Source: Roseburia sp. (GTDB taxonomy: Bacteria > Bacillota > Clostridia > Lachnospirales > Lachnospiraceae). From it: a DNA stretch of 64,000 nt. The notes beneath the pieces are model-generated. The model saw nothing but the letters and a program-made list of their open reading frames with translations. It made no database searches and was not told the origin of the DNA. Of this stretch, positions 8,242-16,852 are shown in pieces. Position numbers and translations under genes: made by a program. The stretch is from assembly GCA_003483745.1 (NCBI GenBank), contig DMYD01000059.1, forward strand, positions 50,758-114,757, written 5' to 3'. How positions within the stretch are numbered: position 1 is the stretch's first letter; every line of letters begins with the position of its first letter.

Positions 8242-10008
8242 ATGTTAGACAGTTTAAAGCATTATCACAGGAGAATCAAAGAGGGCGTTTTAAAAGATAT
8301 GTGGCGGGAGACTGTCTGGATCTATGAATATGCGAGAAAGTACTGGAAACAGATGATCTTTTATACGCTGCTTGGATTATCCGGAACGCTCATTTCACTG
8401 ATTTCAAGTCTGATTTCAAGAGATATGGTCGATATTATTACCGGCCGGCAGACAGGACTTCTTGTCCGTACATTCTGTCTTTATATCGGATTTTCGATAG
8501 GAAATATGCTGATTTCACAGGTTACCAGCTATTTTTCCAATAAGATCAGTATCAGTGTGGACAATGATATCAAGGCAGATATTTTTGATAAAATGTTAGT
8601 GACGGATCTTGAGGAGATCCAGAAATATCACACGGGAGATCTTCTGACGCGTTGGAATTCGGATGCATCAAACATTTCGAATGGTATTTTAAGCTGGATC
8701 CCAAATCTGATCATCTATACAGTGCGCTTTATCAGTACATTTGCACTTGTCTTTTACAACGATCCGATGTTTGCGCTCCTTGCAATGCTTGGCATGCCGG
8801 TCAGTATGCTGATGTCAAGGCGGATATTAAAACGCATGAAGGGAAATAATGAAAAAAGTGCGGCGATGAATGCCAGAATGTCCGGGTTTAATCAGGAAGC
8901 ATTCTCAAATATCCAGACGATCAAGGCATTTGATCTGGTAAGGCTCTATGGGGAACGTCTGCGCGGATTGCAAAAAGAATATTTAAACATGAAATTGGAG
9001 TTTCAGAAAATGGCTATGGCAACTTCAATCCTTCTGTCGATTGTCGGACTTGCAGTGTCATACAGTTGTTATGGATTCGGTATTTACCGTGTCTGGAGCG
9101 GTGCGATCTCTTACGGTACGATGACAATGTTTTTGTCGTTATCCGGCTCGCTGACCGGAACCCTGAATCAGCTTGTATCGCTGGTGCCGACGGCAATTTC
9201 ACTGACCACATCAGCTGGAAGGCTGATGGATATCCTTGGCATGCCAAAAGAGGATTATTCGGATGCAGGACATGTGGAAAAATTTTATGCGCAAAACAGG
9301 GAAAACGGCATCAGTCTGTGCTTTTCTAAGATGTCTTATACCTATCACAATGGTACAAATGTGTTTGCGGGGGCAGATTTTGAGGCACATCCACATGAAA
9401 TCGTTGCGTTAGTAGGACCTTCCGGTGAGGGAAAAACGACACTTTTACGCATTATGCTTGCACTGTTACATATACAAAGCGGAACCGCGGATCTGGTGGG
9501 AGCAAAAACAGAAGAAATACTTGCAATCACGCCGGCAGTACGCCGATTGTTCTCTTATGTGCCCCAGGGGAATACAATGTTTTCCGGAACAATCGCAGAG
9601 AACATGCGAAATGTCAGACCGGATGCTACGGATGAGGAAATTAAAGAGGTGCTGGTAGAATCCTGTGCATGGGATTTTGTGCAGAAACTGCCGGATGGGA
9701 TCCATAGCAAAGTCGGAGAGCGGGGTGTTGGATTTTCGGAAGGGCAGGCACAGCGTCTTTCGATTGCAAGGGCATTGCTTCGTCGTGCACCGATCCTGCT
9801 TTTGGATGAGGCGACGAGTGCACTTGATGTTGCGACAGAGCGCAGAGTTTTGAAAAATATCATGCAGACAGATGAACCGCGCACCTGCATCGTGACCACA
9901 CACCGCCCGACGGTATTGGCGGTGTGTGAGCGGGTGTACGGTATCCGGGAACAGAGGTGTGTTGTGCTGACCACGGAGGAAGTACAGAAAATGATGGATG
10001 ATTTTTAG
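8242..10008 (+). CDS. ABC exporter (fused membrane and ATPase domains)
   Basis: 588 residues from ATG 8242 (GAGGA 6 bp upstream). Residues about 35-310 form a six-helix exporter domain; the rest is the ATPase: Walker A GPSGEGKTTLL, Q-loop VPQG, signature FSEGQAQRLSIA (degenerate from LSGGQ), Walker B ILLLDEATSALD and H-loop TTHRP. It is a half-transporter acting as a dimer. There is no N-terminal C39 peptidase domain, so leader removal would need another protease; an S24/S26 peptidase is encoded nearby. It directly follows the precursor-like gene and is convergent with the PqqD/HPr-kinase gene, 11 bp apart. Export of the 124-residue protein is my inference. Confidence 0.85.
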   Translation: MLDSLKHYHRRIKEGVLKDMWRETVWIYEYARKYWKQMIFYTLLGLSGTLISLISSLISRDMVDIITGRQTGLLVRTFCLYIGFSIGNMLISQVTSYFSNKISISVDNDIKADIFDKMLVTDLEEIQKYHTGDLLTRWNSDASNISNGILSWIPNLIIYTVRFISTFALVFYNDPMFALLAMLGMPVSMLMSRRILKRMKGNNEKSAAMNARMSGFNQEAFSNIQTIKAFDLVRLYGERLRGLQKEYLNMKLEFQKMAMATSILLSIVGLAVSYSCYGFGIYRVWSGAISYGTMTMFLSLSGSLTGTLNQLVSLVPTAISLTTSAGRLMDILGMPKEDYSDAGHVEKFYAQNRENGISLCFSKMSYTYHNGTNVFAGADFEAHPHEIVALVGPSGEGKTTLLRIMLALLHIQSGTADLVGAKTEEILAITPAVRRLFSYVPQGNTMFSGTIAENMRNVRPDATDEEIKEVLVESCAWDFVQKLPDGIHSKVGERGVGFSEGQAQRLSIARALLRRAPILLLDEATSALDVATERRVLKNIMQTDEPRTCIVTTHRPTVLAVCERVYGIREQRCVVLTTEEVQKMMDDF

Positions 10009-10019
10009 AAGCCGGACAT

Positions 10020-11213
10020 TTACAGCGATTGATCAATGGCATTTTTTATGACGGTTGCTGCATCGGGATCTTTCGTGCAGCTCAGCCGGAAGATTTTGGT
10101 CTGTGGAGCAAGTGTCTCGGCAAATGCCAGATTCTTTAACATCAGATCTTTTGTCCAGGTCGGAGAGATCATGCGCTGCATCAGAAAAAGAGCCTGTTCA
10201 TCCGAAGGAAGCAGGTCTGCCCGGTTGAAGGGGGCTTGTTTTAAAAAAACGATGCCGCCAAGCGGATAGGTTTTGACGGTATATGTTTCGGAGGTTCCGC
10301 ACCAGGGCAGACCATATACATAAGGAACACCGTCATGGATGCCAAGGACATTTAAGTCTCCATTTAAGATGGGAGTCTTATACTGATCGGCCCAGAGTCT
10401 CGTATGTGTAGATTTACCGGTGCCGGAGCTGCCGGAAAAGAGCCAGGCTTTTCCCTGATATAAAATAGAGACGGAATGCAGGACAAACAAGTTTTGGTTT
10501 TGTGCAGCGATCAGAAAAGCAAAACGCAGAGCATGAAAGACATCTTCGGAATGTTTTTTGATGTAGTCATCAGTGCAGTAGAGAACGGCGGCAGAGCCGT
10601 CTTTTTTTACGCGCATTTCATGGATGCCCCAGTGAATACCAAAGACGAAGCGGTAGGTGTCTGTGATATCAAAGATGGAAAGCTCGGCGGTGCAAAGCAG
10701 AAGTGTACCATCTGAAAGATCAGACGGTTCGCCAGTCAGCATAAAGATGCGCTGATCAGGCGCAGAAGCTTCGCAGGAGAAATCTTTAAAATAAGTGTCA
10801 AACAGACCGTTTGGACCAAACCAGGCGAAGCAGAGTGAGCCAATCTTATAATATTTTGGAGCGCGGCTGTCAGAAGACAGTGCTGGAAACGTAGTACCAT
10901 CTGATGTTGGACACGGAAGGGAACATCCGGCATTGGCATTGTCAATAAGCATGCCAAATTGTTTTAAGGAGGCAAGGTAATTGTCTAAATCAGATTCAAA
11001 CTGTGGGAGCATATCAGCGTCTGCATCATAATATTTCATCAGGATAGATAAAAGTGTGCTTCTTTGGGCACCAGATGAAAGAGCGTCCCATAAAAGCGCA
11101 CCGGAGTCATTTAAGCGCAGGGAGCGTGCATGGCAGGCGATTTTTTGACCATAGGGCAGAAGATAGGGAATACCGGCGATTGTTTTTTTTACGAATCCGT
11201 CAGCTGTTTTCAT
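10020..11213 (-). CDS. PqqD-domain / HPr-kinase-like fusion protein
   Basis: About 397 residues. The first 90 residues resemble PqqD, the RiPP recognition fold that binds leader peptides (IPYLLPYGQ...LNDSGALLWDAL...FGMLID). After a linker follows an HPr-kinase/phosphorylase-like domain: LHSVSILYQGKAWLFSGSS and the P-loop SGTGKST near residue 265, then ILNGDLNVLG and a VYGLPWCGTSE segment typical of these kinases. Kinases of this kind phosphorylate a Ser in some lasso-peptide precursors. The HPr-type regulatory context is absent. I chose the ATG at 11213; an ATG seven codons earlier lacks a binding site. It is convergent with the exporter and divergent from the peptidase. Confidence 0.75.
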   Translation of the reverse strand: MKTADGFVKKTIAGIPYLLPYGQKIACHARSLRLNDSGALLWDALSSGAQRSTLLSILMKYYDADADMLPQFESDLDNYLASLKQFGMLIDNANAGCSLPCPTSDGTTFPALSSDSRAPKYYKIGSLCFAWFGPNGLFDTYFKDFSCEASAPDQRIFMLTGEPSDLSDGTLLLCTAELSIFDITDTYRFVFGIHWGIHEMRVKKDGSAAVLYCTDDYIKKHSEDVFHALRFAFLIAAQNQNLFVLHSVSILYQGKAWLFSGSSGTGKSTHTRLWADQYKTPILNGDLNVLGIHDGVPYVYGLPWCGTSETYTVKTYPLGGIVFLKQAPFNRADLLPSDEQALFLMQRMISPTWTKDLMLKNLAFAETLAPQTKIFRLSCTKDPDAATVIKNAIDQSL

Positions 11214-11246
11214 ATGATTGCGGTTCCTTTCCATTACAAATGAATT

Positions 11247-11291
11247 GGAAATATTATAGCATTTGCGCAGGGGAAATGCTACAATATTTCC
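11247..11291. promoter_or_regulatory. Palindromic divergent promoter (PqqD-kinase / peptidase)
   Basis: Two 18-bp arms (11247-11264 and 11274-11291) are inverted copies with one mismatch, separated by 9 bp. Each arm contains an extended -10: TGCTACAAT on the plus strand (11277-11285) and TGCTATAAT on the minus strand (11253-11261). The two genes would thus be read outward from one symmetric control site. Confidence 0.65.
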
Positions 11292-11321
11292 AGATGATAA
11301 GCGGCGCGAAAGGGGTTTTAG

Positions 11322-11759
11322 ATGAAATATGATATCGAGCAGCTGTTAGAAGCAGGAGAGGTAATACAGATTTATCCCGAAGGATACAGTATGTATCCTA
11401 TGTTTGTGCCGGGACGGGATGCAGCAGTCATAAAAAAAGCAGATGTGAAAAAAATCCGGCGTGCGGACGTCGTGCTGTACCGCAGAAAAGAGAGCATTCT
11501 GGTTTTACACCGTGTGGTAAAAAGAAAGGGCGGTCAGTTTTATATGGCCGGAGATAACCAGATGGAAATAGAAGGGCCGGTAGAGGCTGACCAGATCAGA
11601 GGGATTTTGACCGCATTTGTGCGGAATGGACGTCGTATCAGCGTGAAAAATCCGGTTTATGTGATTTTGTCAGAAGCATGGCTGCTGCTTAGACCGGTGA
11701 GGGGAAAATTCTGGTCATTTACGGCATGGGTGCGCCGGCTTCGCAGGAATGATACATGA
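11322..11759 (+). CDS. S24/S26-family signal-peptidase-like protein, no membrane anchor
   Basis: 145 residues. Ser23 in EGYSMYPMF matches the nucleophile box of type I signal peptidases. The partner position is His63 in ILVLHRVV, the Ser/His type seen in SipW and archaeal/ER enzymes rather than the Ser/Lys type. A GDNQ segment follows near residue 78. No N-terminal membrane anchor is present; the only hydrophobic stretch, NPVYVILSEAWLLL, is near the C-terminus. It may process the 124-residue precursor or a related leader. Start ATG 11322 follows GAAAGGGG. Confidence 0.7.
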   Translation: MKYDIEQLLEAGEVIQIYPEGYSMYPMFVPGRDAAVIKKADVKKIRRADVVLYRRKESILVLHRVVKRKGGQFYMAGDNQMEIEGPVEADQIRGILTAFVRNGRRISVKNPVYVILSEAWLLLRPVRGKFWSFTAWVRRLRRNDT

Positions 11760-11769
11760 TTATGGATTT

Positions 11770-11792
11770 TTTTGACACCCGAATCTTCATAG
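11770..11792. repeat. Dispersed repeat, copy 1 (GACACCCGAATC element)
   Basis: Contains GACACCCGAATCTTCATAG preceded by T4. The same 23-bp sequence occurs at 39715-39737, there as one arm of an inverted repeat. Confidence 0.7.
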
Positions 11793-11808
11793 AAAATTTG
11801 TGGATGTG

Positions 11809-11837
11809 TTGATTTTTTTCGACGATTATGCTAAAAT
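11809..11837 (+). promoter_or_regulatory. Promoter of queT
   Basis: TTGATT (11809-11814), 17 bp spacer, TAAAAT (11832-11837). Transcription would start just upstream of the riboswitch. Confidence 0.65.
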
Positions 11838-11856
11838 CAAAAAGTTGCAGTGACAT

Positions 11857-11901
11857 CGAGTGTTCGAGACCTTCCACTCGTAAAACAAAACTAAAGGAGA
11901 A
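11857..11901 (+). ncRNA. preQ1-I riboswitch
   Basis: The leader shows the compact preQ1-I pattern: stem CGAGTG / CACTCG, internal loop TTCGAGACCTTC, then an A-rich tail TAAAACAAAACTAAAGGAG whose CTAA and ribosome-binding AAGGAG can enter the pseudoknot. The ribosome site for queT is within the motif, so ligand binding should block translation. Confidence 0.85.
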
Positions 11902-11908
11902 ATGAAAA

Positions 11909-12403
11909 ATGAGAAACAAAAAAGTATTACTTATCGTGCAGGCTGCACTTATCGCAGCTATCTATGTTGTACTGACTTATTTTATCAGTGCATTCAATCT
12001 TGCTTCCGGCGCAATTCAGGTCAGGATTTCCGAGGCACTTACCATTTTACCGGTATTTACACCGGCAGCTATTCCGGGACTTTTTATAGGATGCCTGCTC
12101 AGCAATCTGCTCACCGGCTGCATGCCGCTTGATGTTGTGTTTGGTAGTCTTGCGACACTGATCGGGGCATGTGGAACTTATGCGTTAAGAAAGCACAAAT
12201 GGCTGGCTCCGTTACCACCGATCGTGGCAAATACGATCATTGTACCGTTTGTTCTGGCATATGTGTACATGGCAGAGGGGACGATCCCATTCTTTATGCT
12301 GACTGTCGGAATCGGCGAAGTGATTTCCTGCTATGTGTTAGGTATGATCTTGTATAAAGTGTTAAATAATTACCGCAGTGTGATCTTTAAAAACGAAGAT
12401 TAG
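11909..12403 (+). CDS. queT: Queuosine precursor ECF transporter S component
   Basis: 164 residues with about five membrane helices. The sequence ASGAIQVRISEALTILPVF followed by GLFIGCLLSNLLTGCMPLDVVFGS is characteristic of QueT (PF06177), the substrate-binding subunit of an energy-coupling-factor transporter for a queuosine precursor, which works with a shared EcfAAT module encoded elsewhere. The preQ1-I riboswitch in the leader supports the assignment. It is a single-gene unit closed by a terminator. Confidence 0.9.
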   Translation: MRNKKVLLIVQAALIAAIYVVLTYFISAFNLASGAIQVRISEALTILPVFTPAAIPGLFIGCLLSNLLTGCMPLDVVFGSLATLIGACGTYALRKHKWLAPLPPIVANTIIVPFVLAYVYMAEGTIPFFMLTVGIGEVISCYVLGMILYKVLNNYRSVIFKNED

Positions 12404-12416
12404 TGTGGGCAGAAAA

Positions 12417-12461
12417 GGAGTACTGATTATAAGTGCAGCTTGTGATCAGTACCCTTTTTTT
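12417..12461 (+). terminator. Terminator of queT
   Basis: Inverted repeat GTACTGAT / ATCAGTAC with a 17-nt loop followed by CCTTTTTTT. Confidence 0.8.
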
Positions 12462-12606
12462 ATCAATTTTGATGTACCTTCTTCTGACATTTTTGCTAAA
12501 TCGCACAAAAGAAACCGAAGATTTAAAAGTATTTTGTGAAAGAAGTTTCATAAAAACAAAAAATATCAATTTTGAAGGAAAGTAAATTCATTATCGGGCA
12601 AATTTG

Positions 12607-12635
12607 TTGAAAAAACTGGAAATTCGGGGTATAAG
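12607..12635 (+). promoter_or_regulatory. Promoter of the nanE cluster
   Basis: TTGAAA (12607-12612), 17 bp spacer, TATAAG (12630-12635), about 47 bp before the nanE start codon. Confidence 0.6.
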
Positions 12636-12682
12636 ATTTATATCACAGAGGATCCCAAAAGTGATGTGAAAGGAGTAAGAGA

Positions 12683-13381
12683 ATGGAAAGTCAGTTTGAG
12701 AATTTGCGAAGCAGGCTGATCGTATCATGTCAGGCACTTGAAAACGAACCATTACATTCGTCATTTATTATGGGACGGATGGCCAAAGCCGCGTATGAGG
12801 GTGGAGCTGCAGGAATTCGTGCCAATACAGTGGAAGATATTCTTGAGATAAGAAAGAATGTTTCACTTCCGGTTATCGGCATTATCAAGGCGGTGTATGA
12901 TAACTCAGAGGTATACATTACACCGACTTTAAAAGAAGTAGATGCATTGATGGAGATAAAACCGGAGATCATTGCATTGGATGCAACAAAACGCATCAGA
13001 CCGGATGGAACATATCTGAGAGAATTTTTTGAAAAGGTAAAAGAAAAATATCCGGATCAGAAATTCATGGCAGACTGTTCGACGGTGGAGGAAGCACTTT
13101 TGGCAGATGAGATCGGATTTGATTTTATCGGAACAACACTTGTGGGTTATACACCATACAGCGTAAATGACAGGATCGAACAGAATGATTTTGAAATTAT
13201 ACGCAAGATATTAAAACAGGTACATCATCCGGTAATTGCAGAGGGAAATATAGATGTGCCGCAGAAAGCCAGACGGGTGATCGAACTTGGCTGTTATAGT
13301 GTTGTTGTGGGTGGGGCAATCACAAGACCACAGCTTATCACGAAAAAATTTACAAACGCATTGACCGAAGGAGGAGAATAG
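12683..13381 (+). CDS. nanE: N-acetylmannosamine-6-phosphate 2-epimerase
   Basis: 232 residues, a full-length TIM barrel of the NanE family. Visible landmarks are SCQALENEPLHS near the N-terminus, GGAAGIRAN, the active-site lysine in VIGIIK (Lys69), EIIALDATKR, and GFDFIGTTLVGYT. It converts ManNAc-6-phosphate to GlcNAc-6-phosphate. The usual sialate lyase gene is absent here; instead it is followed at 2 bp by a permease and then an unusual set of enzymes, and a ROK kinase lies at the end of the cluster. This makes ManNAc or a related amino sugar a candidate substrate of the pathway. Confidence 0.9.
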   Translation: MESQFENLRSRLIVSCQALENEPLHSSFIMGRMAKAAYEGGAAGIRANTVEDILEIRKNVSLPVIGIIKAVYDNSEVYITPTLKEVDALMEIKPEIIALDATKRIRPDGTYLREFFEKVKEKYPDQKFMADCSTVEEALLADEIGFDFIGTTLVGYTPYSVNDRIEQNDFEIIRKILKQVHHPVIAEGNIDVPQKARRVIELGCYSVVVGGAITRPQLITKKFTNALTEGGE

Positions 13382-13383
13382 GT

Positions 13384-14661
13384 ATGCAGACGTTACAGGT
13401 AATAGTGATTTTGGCAATCTTCTTAGCAGGAGTTGCCCTTATGATGACAAAAAAGATGCCAGCGATTTTAGCACTTCCATGTATGGGAATTTTAATCGCA
13501 GCAGTTGCCGGTGTTCCATTTATCTCGAGTGATGCAGAGACACAGAGTATTACTTCTTATGTAATTGCAGGCGGAGCATCCCGTCTTGCAAGCACCATTA
13601 TTGTTACCGTGTTTGGTGCGATTTTTGCAAAGGTGATTCAGAAAGAGGGAATTTCAGATGCCATTATCCGCAAAGCGGCAGAGTTAGCAGGAGATAAGCC
13701 GGTCATGATCGCGTTGGCATTGACCGCTGCAACGGCACTGATCTTTACAGCCATGAGTGGTGCAGGTCCTGTGATCATGGTAGCACAGATTGCAATTCCA
13801 TTATTGTTATCTGCAGGAATCGAACCAATCGTTGCAGCAAGTCTTGTACTTTTTGGATTGAATATTGGTCTTCTTTTCAATGTATCACAGTATCAGATTT
13901 ATGTAGATACGATCGGAATGGATATGGAAGTCATTAAAACATCTTCCATCGTGATGGGACTGATCTGTGCGGTTGTGACAGTTGCATATATTTTGATTAA
14001 TGTAAATAAAAAGACAGTCAGAAGTACATGGGCAATGAATGCCGGCAGCAACGCTAAAAAGGTTAACCCGGTTGCAATGCTGATGCCGCTTCTTCCGATC
14101 GTATTGGTATTTTTCTTTAAATGGAACGCAGAGACAAGTTTGCTGGCAGCAATTATTGTGACAGCACTGATCACAAAGCCTTCTTCAAGTATTCAGGTTC
14201 TCTCAAGTTCTATGGTAGAGGGAATCAAGGATGTGGCAGGAGTTATCGGATTAATGATCGGTATTGGTATTCTCTTAAACGGTGTGGCAGCACAGGCGAC
14301 ATCTGCTCTGATGCAGCCGATCATCAGTGTGATTCTTCCGTCTAATCCGATTATGTATATCGTGATTTTTACAGTTCTTTCTCCGTTGGCTCTGTATCGT
14401 GGACCATTAAATATGTACGGTCTTGGTTCCGGACTTGCAAATATTTTCCTGACAGCAGGAAAGCTGAGTGCACCGGCAGTTGGTATGGCACTCCGCAGTA
14501 CCAGCGTGGTACAGTGTGTATCAGACCCGACAAACACACAGAATGTCATCGTGGCAGATTATGCAAAAGTTGATGTCAATGATATTTTGAAATCAACACT
14601 TCCATACACCATGGTAATGGCACTTGGAATCTTGATTTACGCAGCAGTAGCATTATTCTAA
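13384..14661 (+). CDS. Ion-transporter-superfamily permease (GntP/Dcu/citrate-like)
   Basis: 425 residues with about 11-12 membrane helices, dominated by Ile, Leu, Ala and Gly. The pattern (two halves, GAGPVIM re-entrant-like loop near residue 125, YRGPLNMYGLGSGLAN near residue 340) suits secondary carriers of organic anions or gluconate-type substrates. I cannot name the substrate. It begins 2 bp after nanE and is followed by the HyuA-like gene with GGAGG, so it probably imports the substrate of this pathway. Confidence 0.75.
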   Translation: MQTLQVIVILAIFLAGVALMMTKKMPAILALPCMGILIAAVAGVPFISSDAETQSITSYVIAGGASRLASTIIVTVFGAIFAKVIQKEGISDAIIRKAAELAGDKPVMIALALTAATALIFTAMSGAGPVIMVAQIAIPLLLSAGIEPIVAASLVLFGLNIGLLFNVSQYQIYVDTIGMDMEVIKTSSIVMGLICAVVTVAYILINVNKKTVRSTWAMNAGSNAKKVNPVAMLMPLLPIVLVFFFKWNAETSLLAAIIVTALITKPSSSIQVLSSSMVEGIKDVAGVIGLMIGIGILLNGVAAQATSALMQPIISVILPSNPIMYIVIFTVLSPLALYRGPLNMYGLGSGLANIFLTAGKLSAPAVGMALRSTSVVQCVSDPTNTQNVIVADYAKVDVNDILKSTLPYTMVMALGILIYAAVALF

Positions 14662-14697
14662 ACAGCAAGGATTATTCAAGGAGGGTATGTTTCACAT

Positions 14698-16848
14698 ATG
14701 GATCACAGAAAGGTAAGAATCGGAATCGATGTCGGAGGAACATTTACAGATGCCGTAGTCGTAGATAATGAGACCTATGAGGTCATTGCAAAAGAAAAAG
14801 TGCCGACGACACATCATGCCGGGCGTGGTGTGGCGCAGGGAATCATTGAGGCGATCAATACGGTACTCACAAAAAATGGAATTTCTCCGGATAACGTTAT
14901 ATTTATCGCACATGGAACCACGCAGGCGACAAATGCCCTGTTAGAGGGGGATGTGGCGCGCGTCGGTATTGTCGGTATGGGAAGTGGTATGGAGGCAGAA
15001 CGCTCCCGTAAGGAGACGACAGTCGGAAATATCGAGCTGGCACCGGGAAAATATTTATATACAGAGCATGAATTTATAGATGCAGCCTCACTTACCGATG
15101 CGGCTGTAAAAGAGGCAATCGATGCACTGAAATTGAAAAATGTGGAGGTGATCGTGGCTTCGGAGAGTTACTCTGTTGATAATCCGGAAAATGAGCAGAA
15201 AGTCATTGAGCTGGCAGTAAAAGAAGGATTGGTCGCTACAGGTGGACATGAGATATCCCAGCTTTACGGACTACAGGCGAGGACGAGAACGGCAGCAGTC
15301 AATGCGGCATTGATCCCAAAAATGATGGAGACTGCCAACATGACGGAAAATGCGGTAAAAGATTCCGGTATTAAAAAACCGCTGATGATCATGCGCTGTG
15401 ATGGTGGTGTCATGAGTATCGATGAGGTGCGGAAGAGACCGATTCTTACGATGCTATCCGGTCTGGCAGCAGGTGTGGCAGGAGCACTGATGTATGAAAA
15501 GCTGACAGATGGTATTTTCCTTGAGGCAGGTGGAACATCGACCGATATTTCAGCGATCAAAGATGGAAAGGTCATGATCAAAAATGCACAGATCGGGGGA
15601 AGAAAGTTATATCTGACTTCTTTGGATGTGCGTACACTTGGAATTGCCGGAGGTAGTATGATCGTGGTGCGTGGAGGTAAGATCGCAGATGTCGGACCAA
15701 GATCTGCACATATTGCAGAGAAAGAGTATGAGGTCTTTACCGACACTGATAAGATGAAGAATCCAAAGATCGAATTGATCGCTCCGCGCAAAGATGATAC
15801 ACCGGATTATGCGGTCGTTACCTGTGCAAATGGCGGTAGTTATGCGCTTACACTGGCAGGTGCCGCAAATATTCTGGGTTATGTGCCGGCGGATGACTAT
15901 GCTGCCGGAAATGTGGAATCGGCAAAGATCGCATGGGGTGCATTGGCGGCGATGACAGGCAGCACGGTGGAAGAACTGTGCCGTCAGGCAATGGATATTG
16001 CAATGACCAAAGTTGGCGAGATCGTAAAACAGCTGATTGCCGATTATGATCTGAATCCGAACCTGATCTGCCTGGTCGGTGGCGGCGGGTCGGCGTCGGT
16101 TGTCGTACCGTATCTGGGCAAAAAAATGGGAATCCGGCATAAGATTGCGGAAAATGCACCGTACATTTCTACGATCGGTGTCTCTCTGGCACTTGTGCGT
16201 GAGCAGATGGAGAGGAACGTTGCAAACCCTACTGATGAGGATATCCGCAAAATCCGCCATGATATTATGGAAGTGATCACCAGGGCAGGCGCAGATGCGG
16301 CAACAGTTGATATTTCGATTGAGATAGACAGCCAGAAAAATATTTTAAGAGCGGTCGCAACCGGAGCGACAGAACTGCGTACCAAGGACCGCAACGCAAA
16401 GACCATCTCAGAGGAGGAACAGAAGCAGATTCTAGCGGATGCCGAAAAGACAACGACGGATATGGTCGAGCAGGCAGCGGCGGCAGGAAGATGGCATGCT
16501 TACTATGTAAATGTTGTAAAAGGTGGATTTTTGGGATTGTTTAAATCAAAGAAAAAACTGGTGCGCATGATCGATGAGGAAGGTGTTATACGTCTTCAGA
16601 AAAATGCTGCAAAGATTGGAGTATTTCACAAAGATCAGATTGGAACAGATTTCATGGAATTTGTGGACAGTATGACACAGTATACGGACGCCGGTGCGAC
16701 ATTGCCGAAGACTTATTTATTCTTTGGACAGAAAATGAGCGATTTAAGCGGTGTTTTAAATAAAGAGCAGCTGCTCGGTCTGGCTGAGATGGAACTGGAA
16801 TTTGCAGAGGATGATCAGGAAATTATTGCAGTTGCCGCAAAGGATTGA
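14698..16848 (+). CDS. Hydantoinase/oxoprolinase A-type (HyuA-like) protein
   Basis: 716 residues. It has the actin-like ATP-binding start GIDVGGTFTDAVVVD (residues 8-22), THATQATN-type loop AHGTTQATNALLEG, and the second phosphate loop LEAGGTSTDIS near residue 280, as in the A subunit of ATP-dependent hydantoinases and 5-oxoprolinase. A glycine-rich LVGGGGSASVVVPYL follows near residue 460. No B subunit (HyuB) is encoded beside it, so it either works alone or with a distant partner. It would open a cyclic amide or activate a carboxyl/carbonyl group with ATP. True substrate unknown. Confidence 0.8.
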   Translation: MDHRKVRIGIDVGGTFTDAVVVDNETYEVIAKEKVPTTHHAGRGVAQGIIEAINTVLTKNGISPDNVIFIAHGTTQATNALLEGDVARVGIVGMGSGMEAERSRKETTVGNIELAPGKYLYTEHEFIDAASLTDAAVKEAIDALKLKNVEVIVASESYSVDNPENEQKVIELAVKEGLVATGGHEISQLYGLQARTRTAAVNAALIPKMMETANMTENAVKDSGIKKPLMIMRCDGGVMSIDEVRKRPILTMLSGLAAGVAGALMYEKLTDGIFLEAGGTSTDISAIKDGKVMIKNAQIGGRKLYLTSLDVRTLGIAGGSMIVVRGGKIADVGPRSAHIAEKEYEVFTDTDKMKNPKIELIAPRKDDTPDYAVVTCANGGSYALTLAGAANILGYVPADDYAAGNVESAKIAWGALAAMTGSTVEELCRQAMDIAMTKVGEIVKQLIADYDLNPNLICLVGGGGSASVVVPYLGKKMGIRHKIAENAPYISTIGVSLALVREQMERNVANPTDEDIRKIRHDIMEVITRAGADAATVDISIEIDSQKNILRAVATGATELRTKDRNAKTISEEEQKQILADAEKTTTDMVEQAAAAGRWHAYYVNVVKGGFLGLFKSKKKLVRMIDEEGVIRLQKNAAKIGVFHKDQIGTDFMEFVDSMTQYTDAGATLPKTYLFFGQKMSDLSGVLNKEQLLGLAEMELEFAEDDQEIIAVAAKD

Positions 16849-16852
16849 GACG

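Noticed and set aside
15264..15791. Long minus-strand frame inside the HyuA-like gene
   Set aside because: Shadow of a clear coding frame; no start signal or family resemblance.
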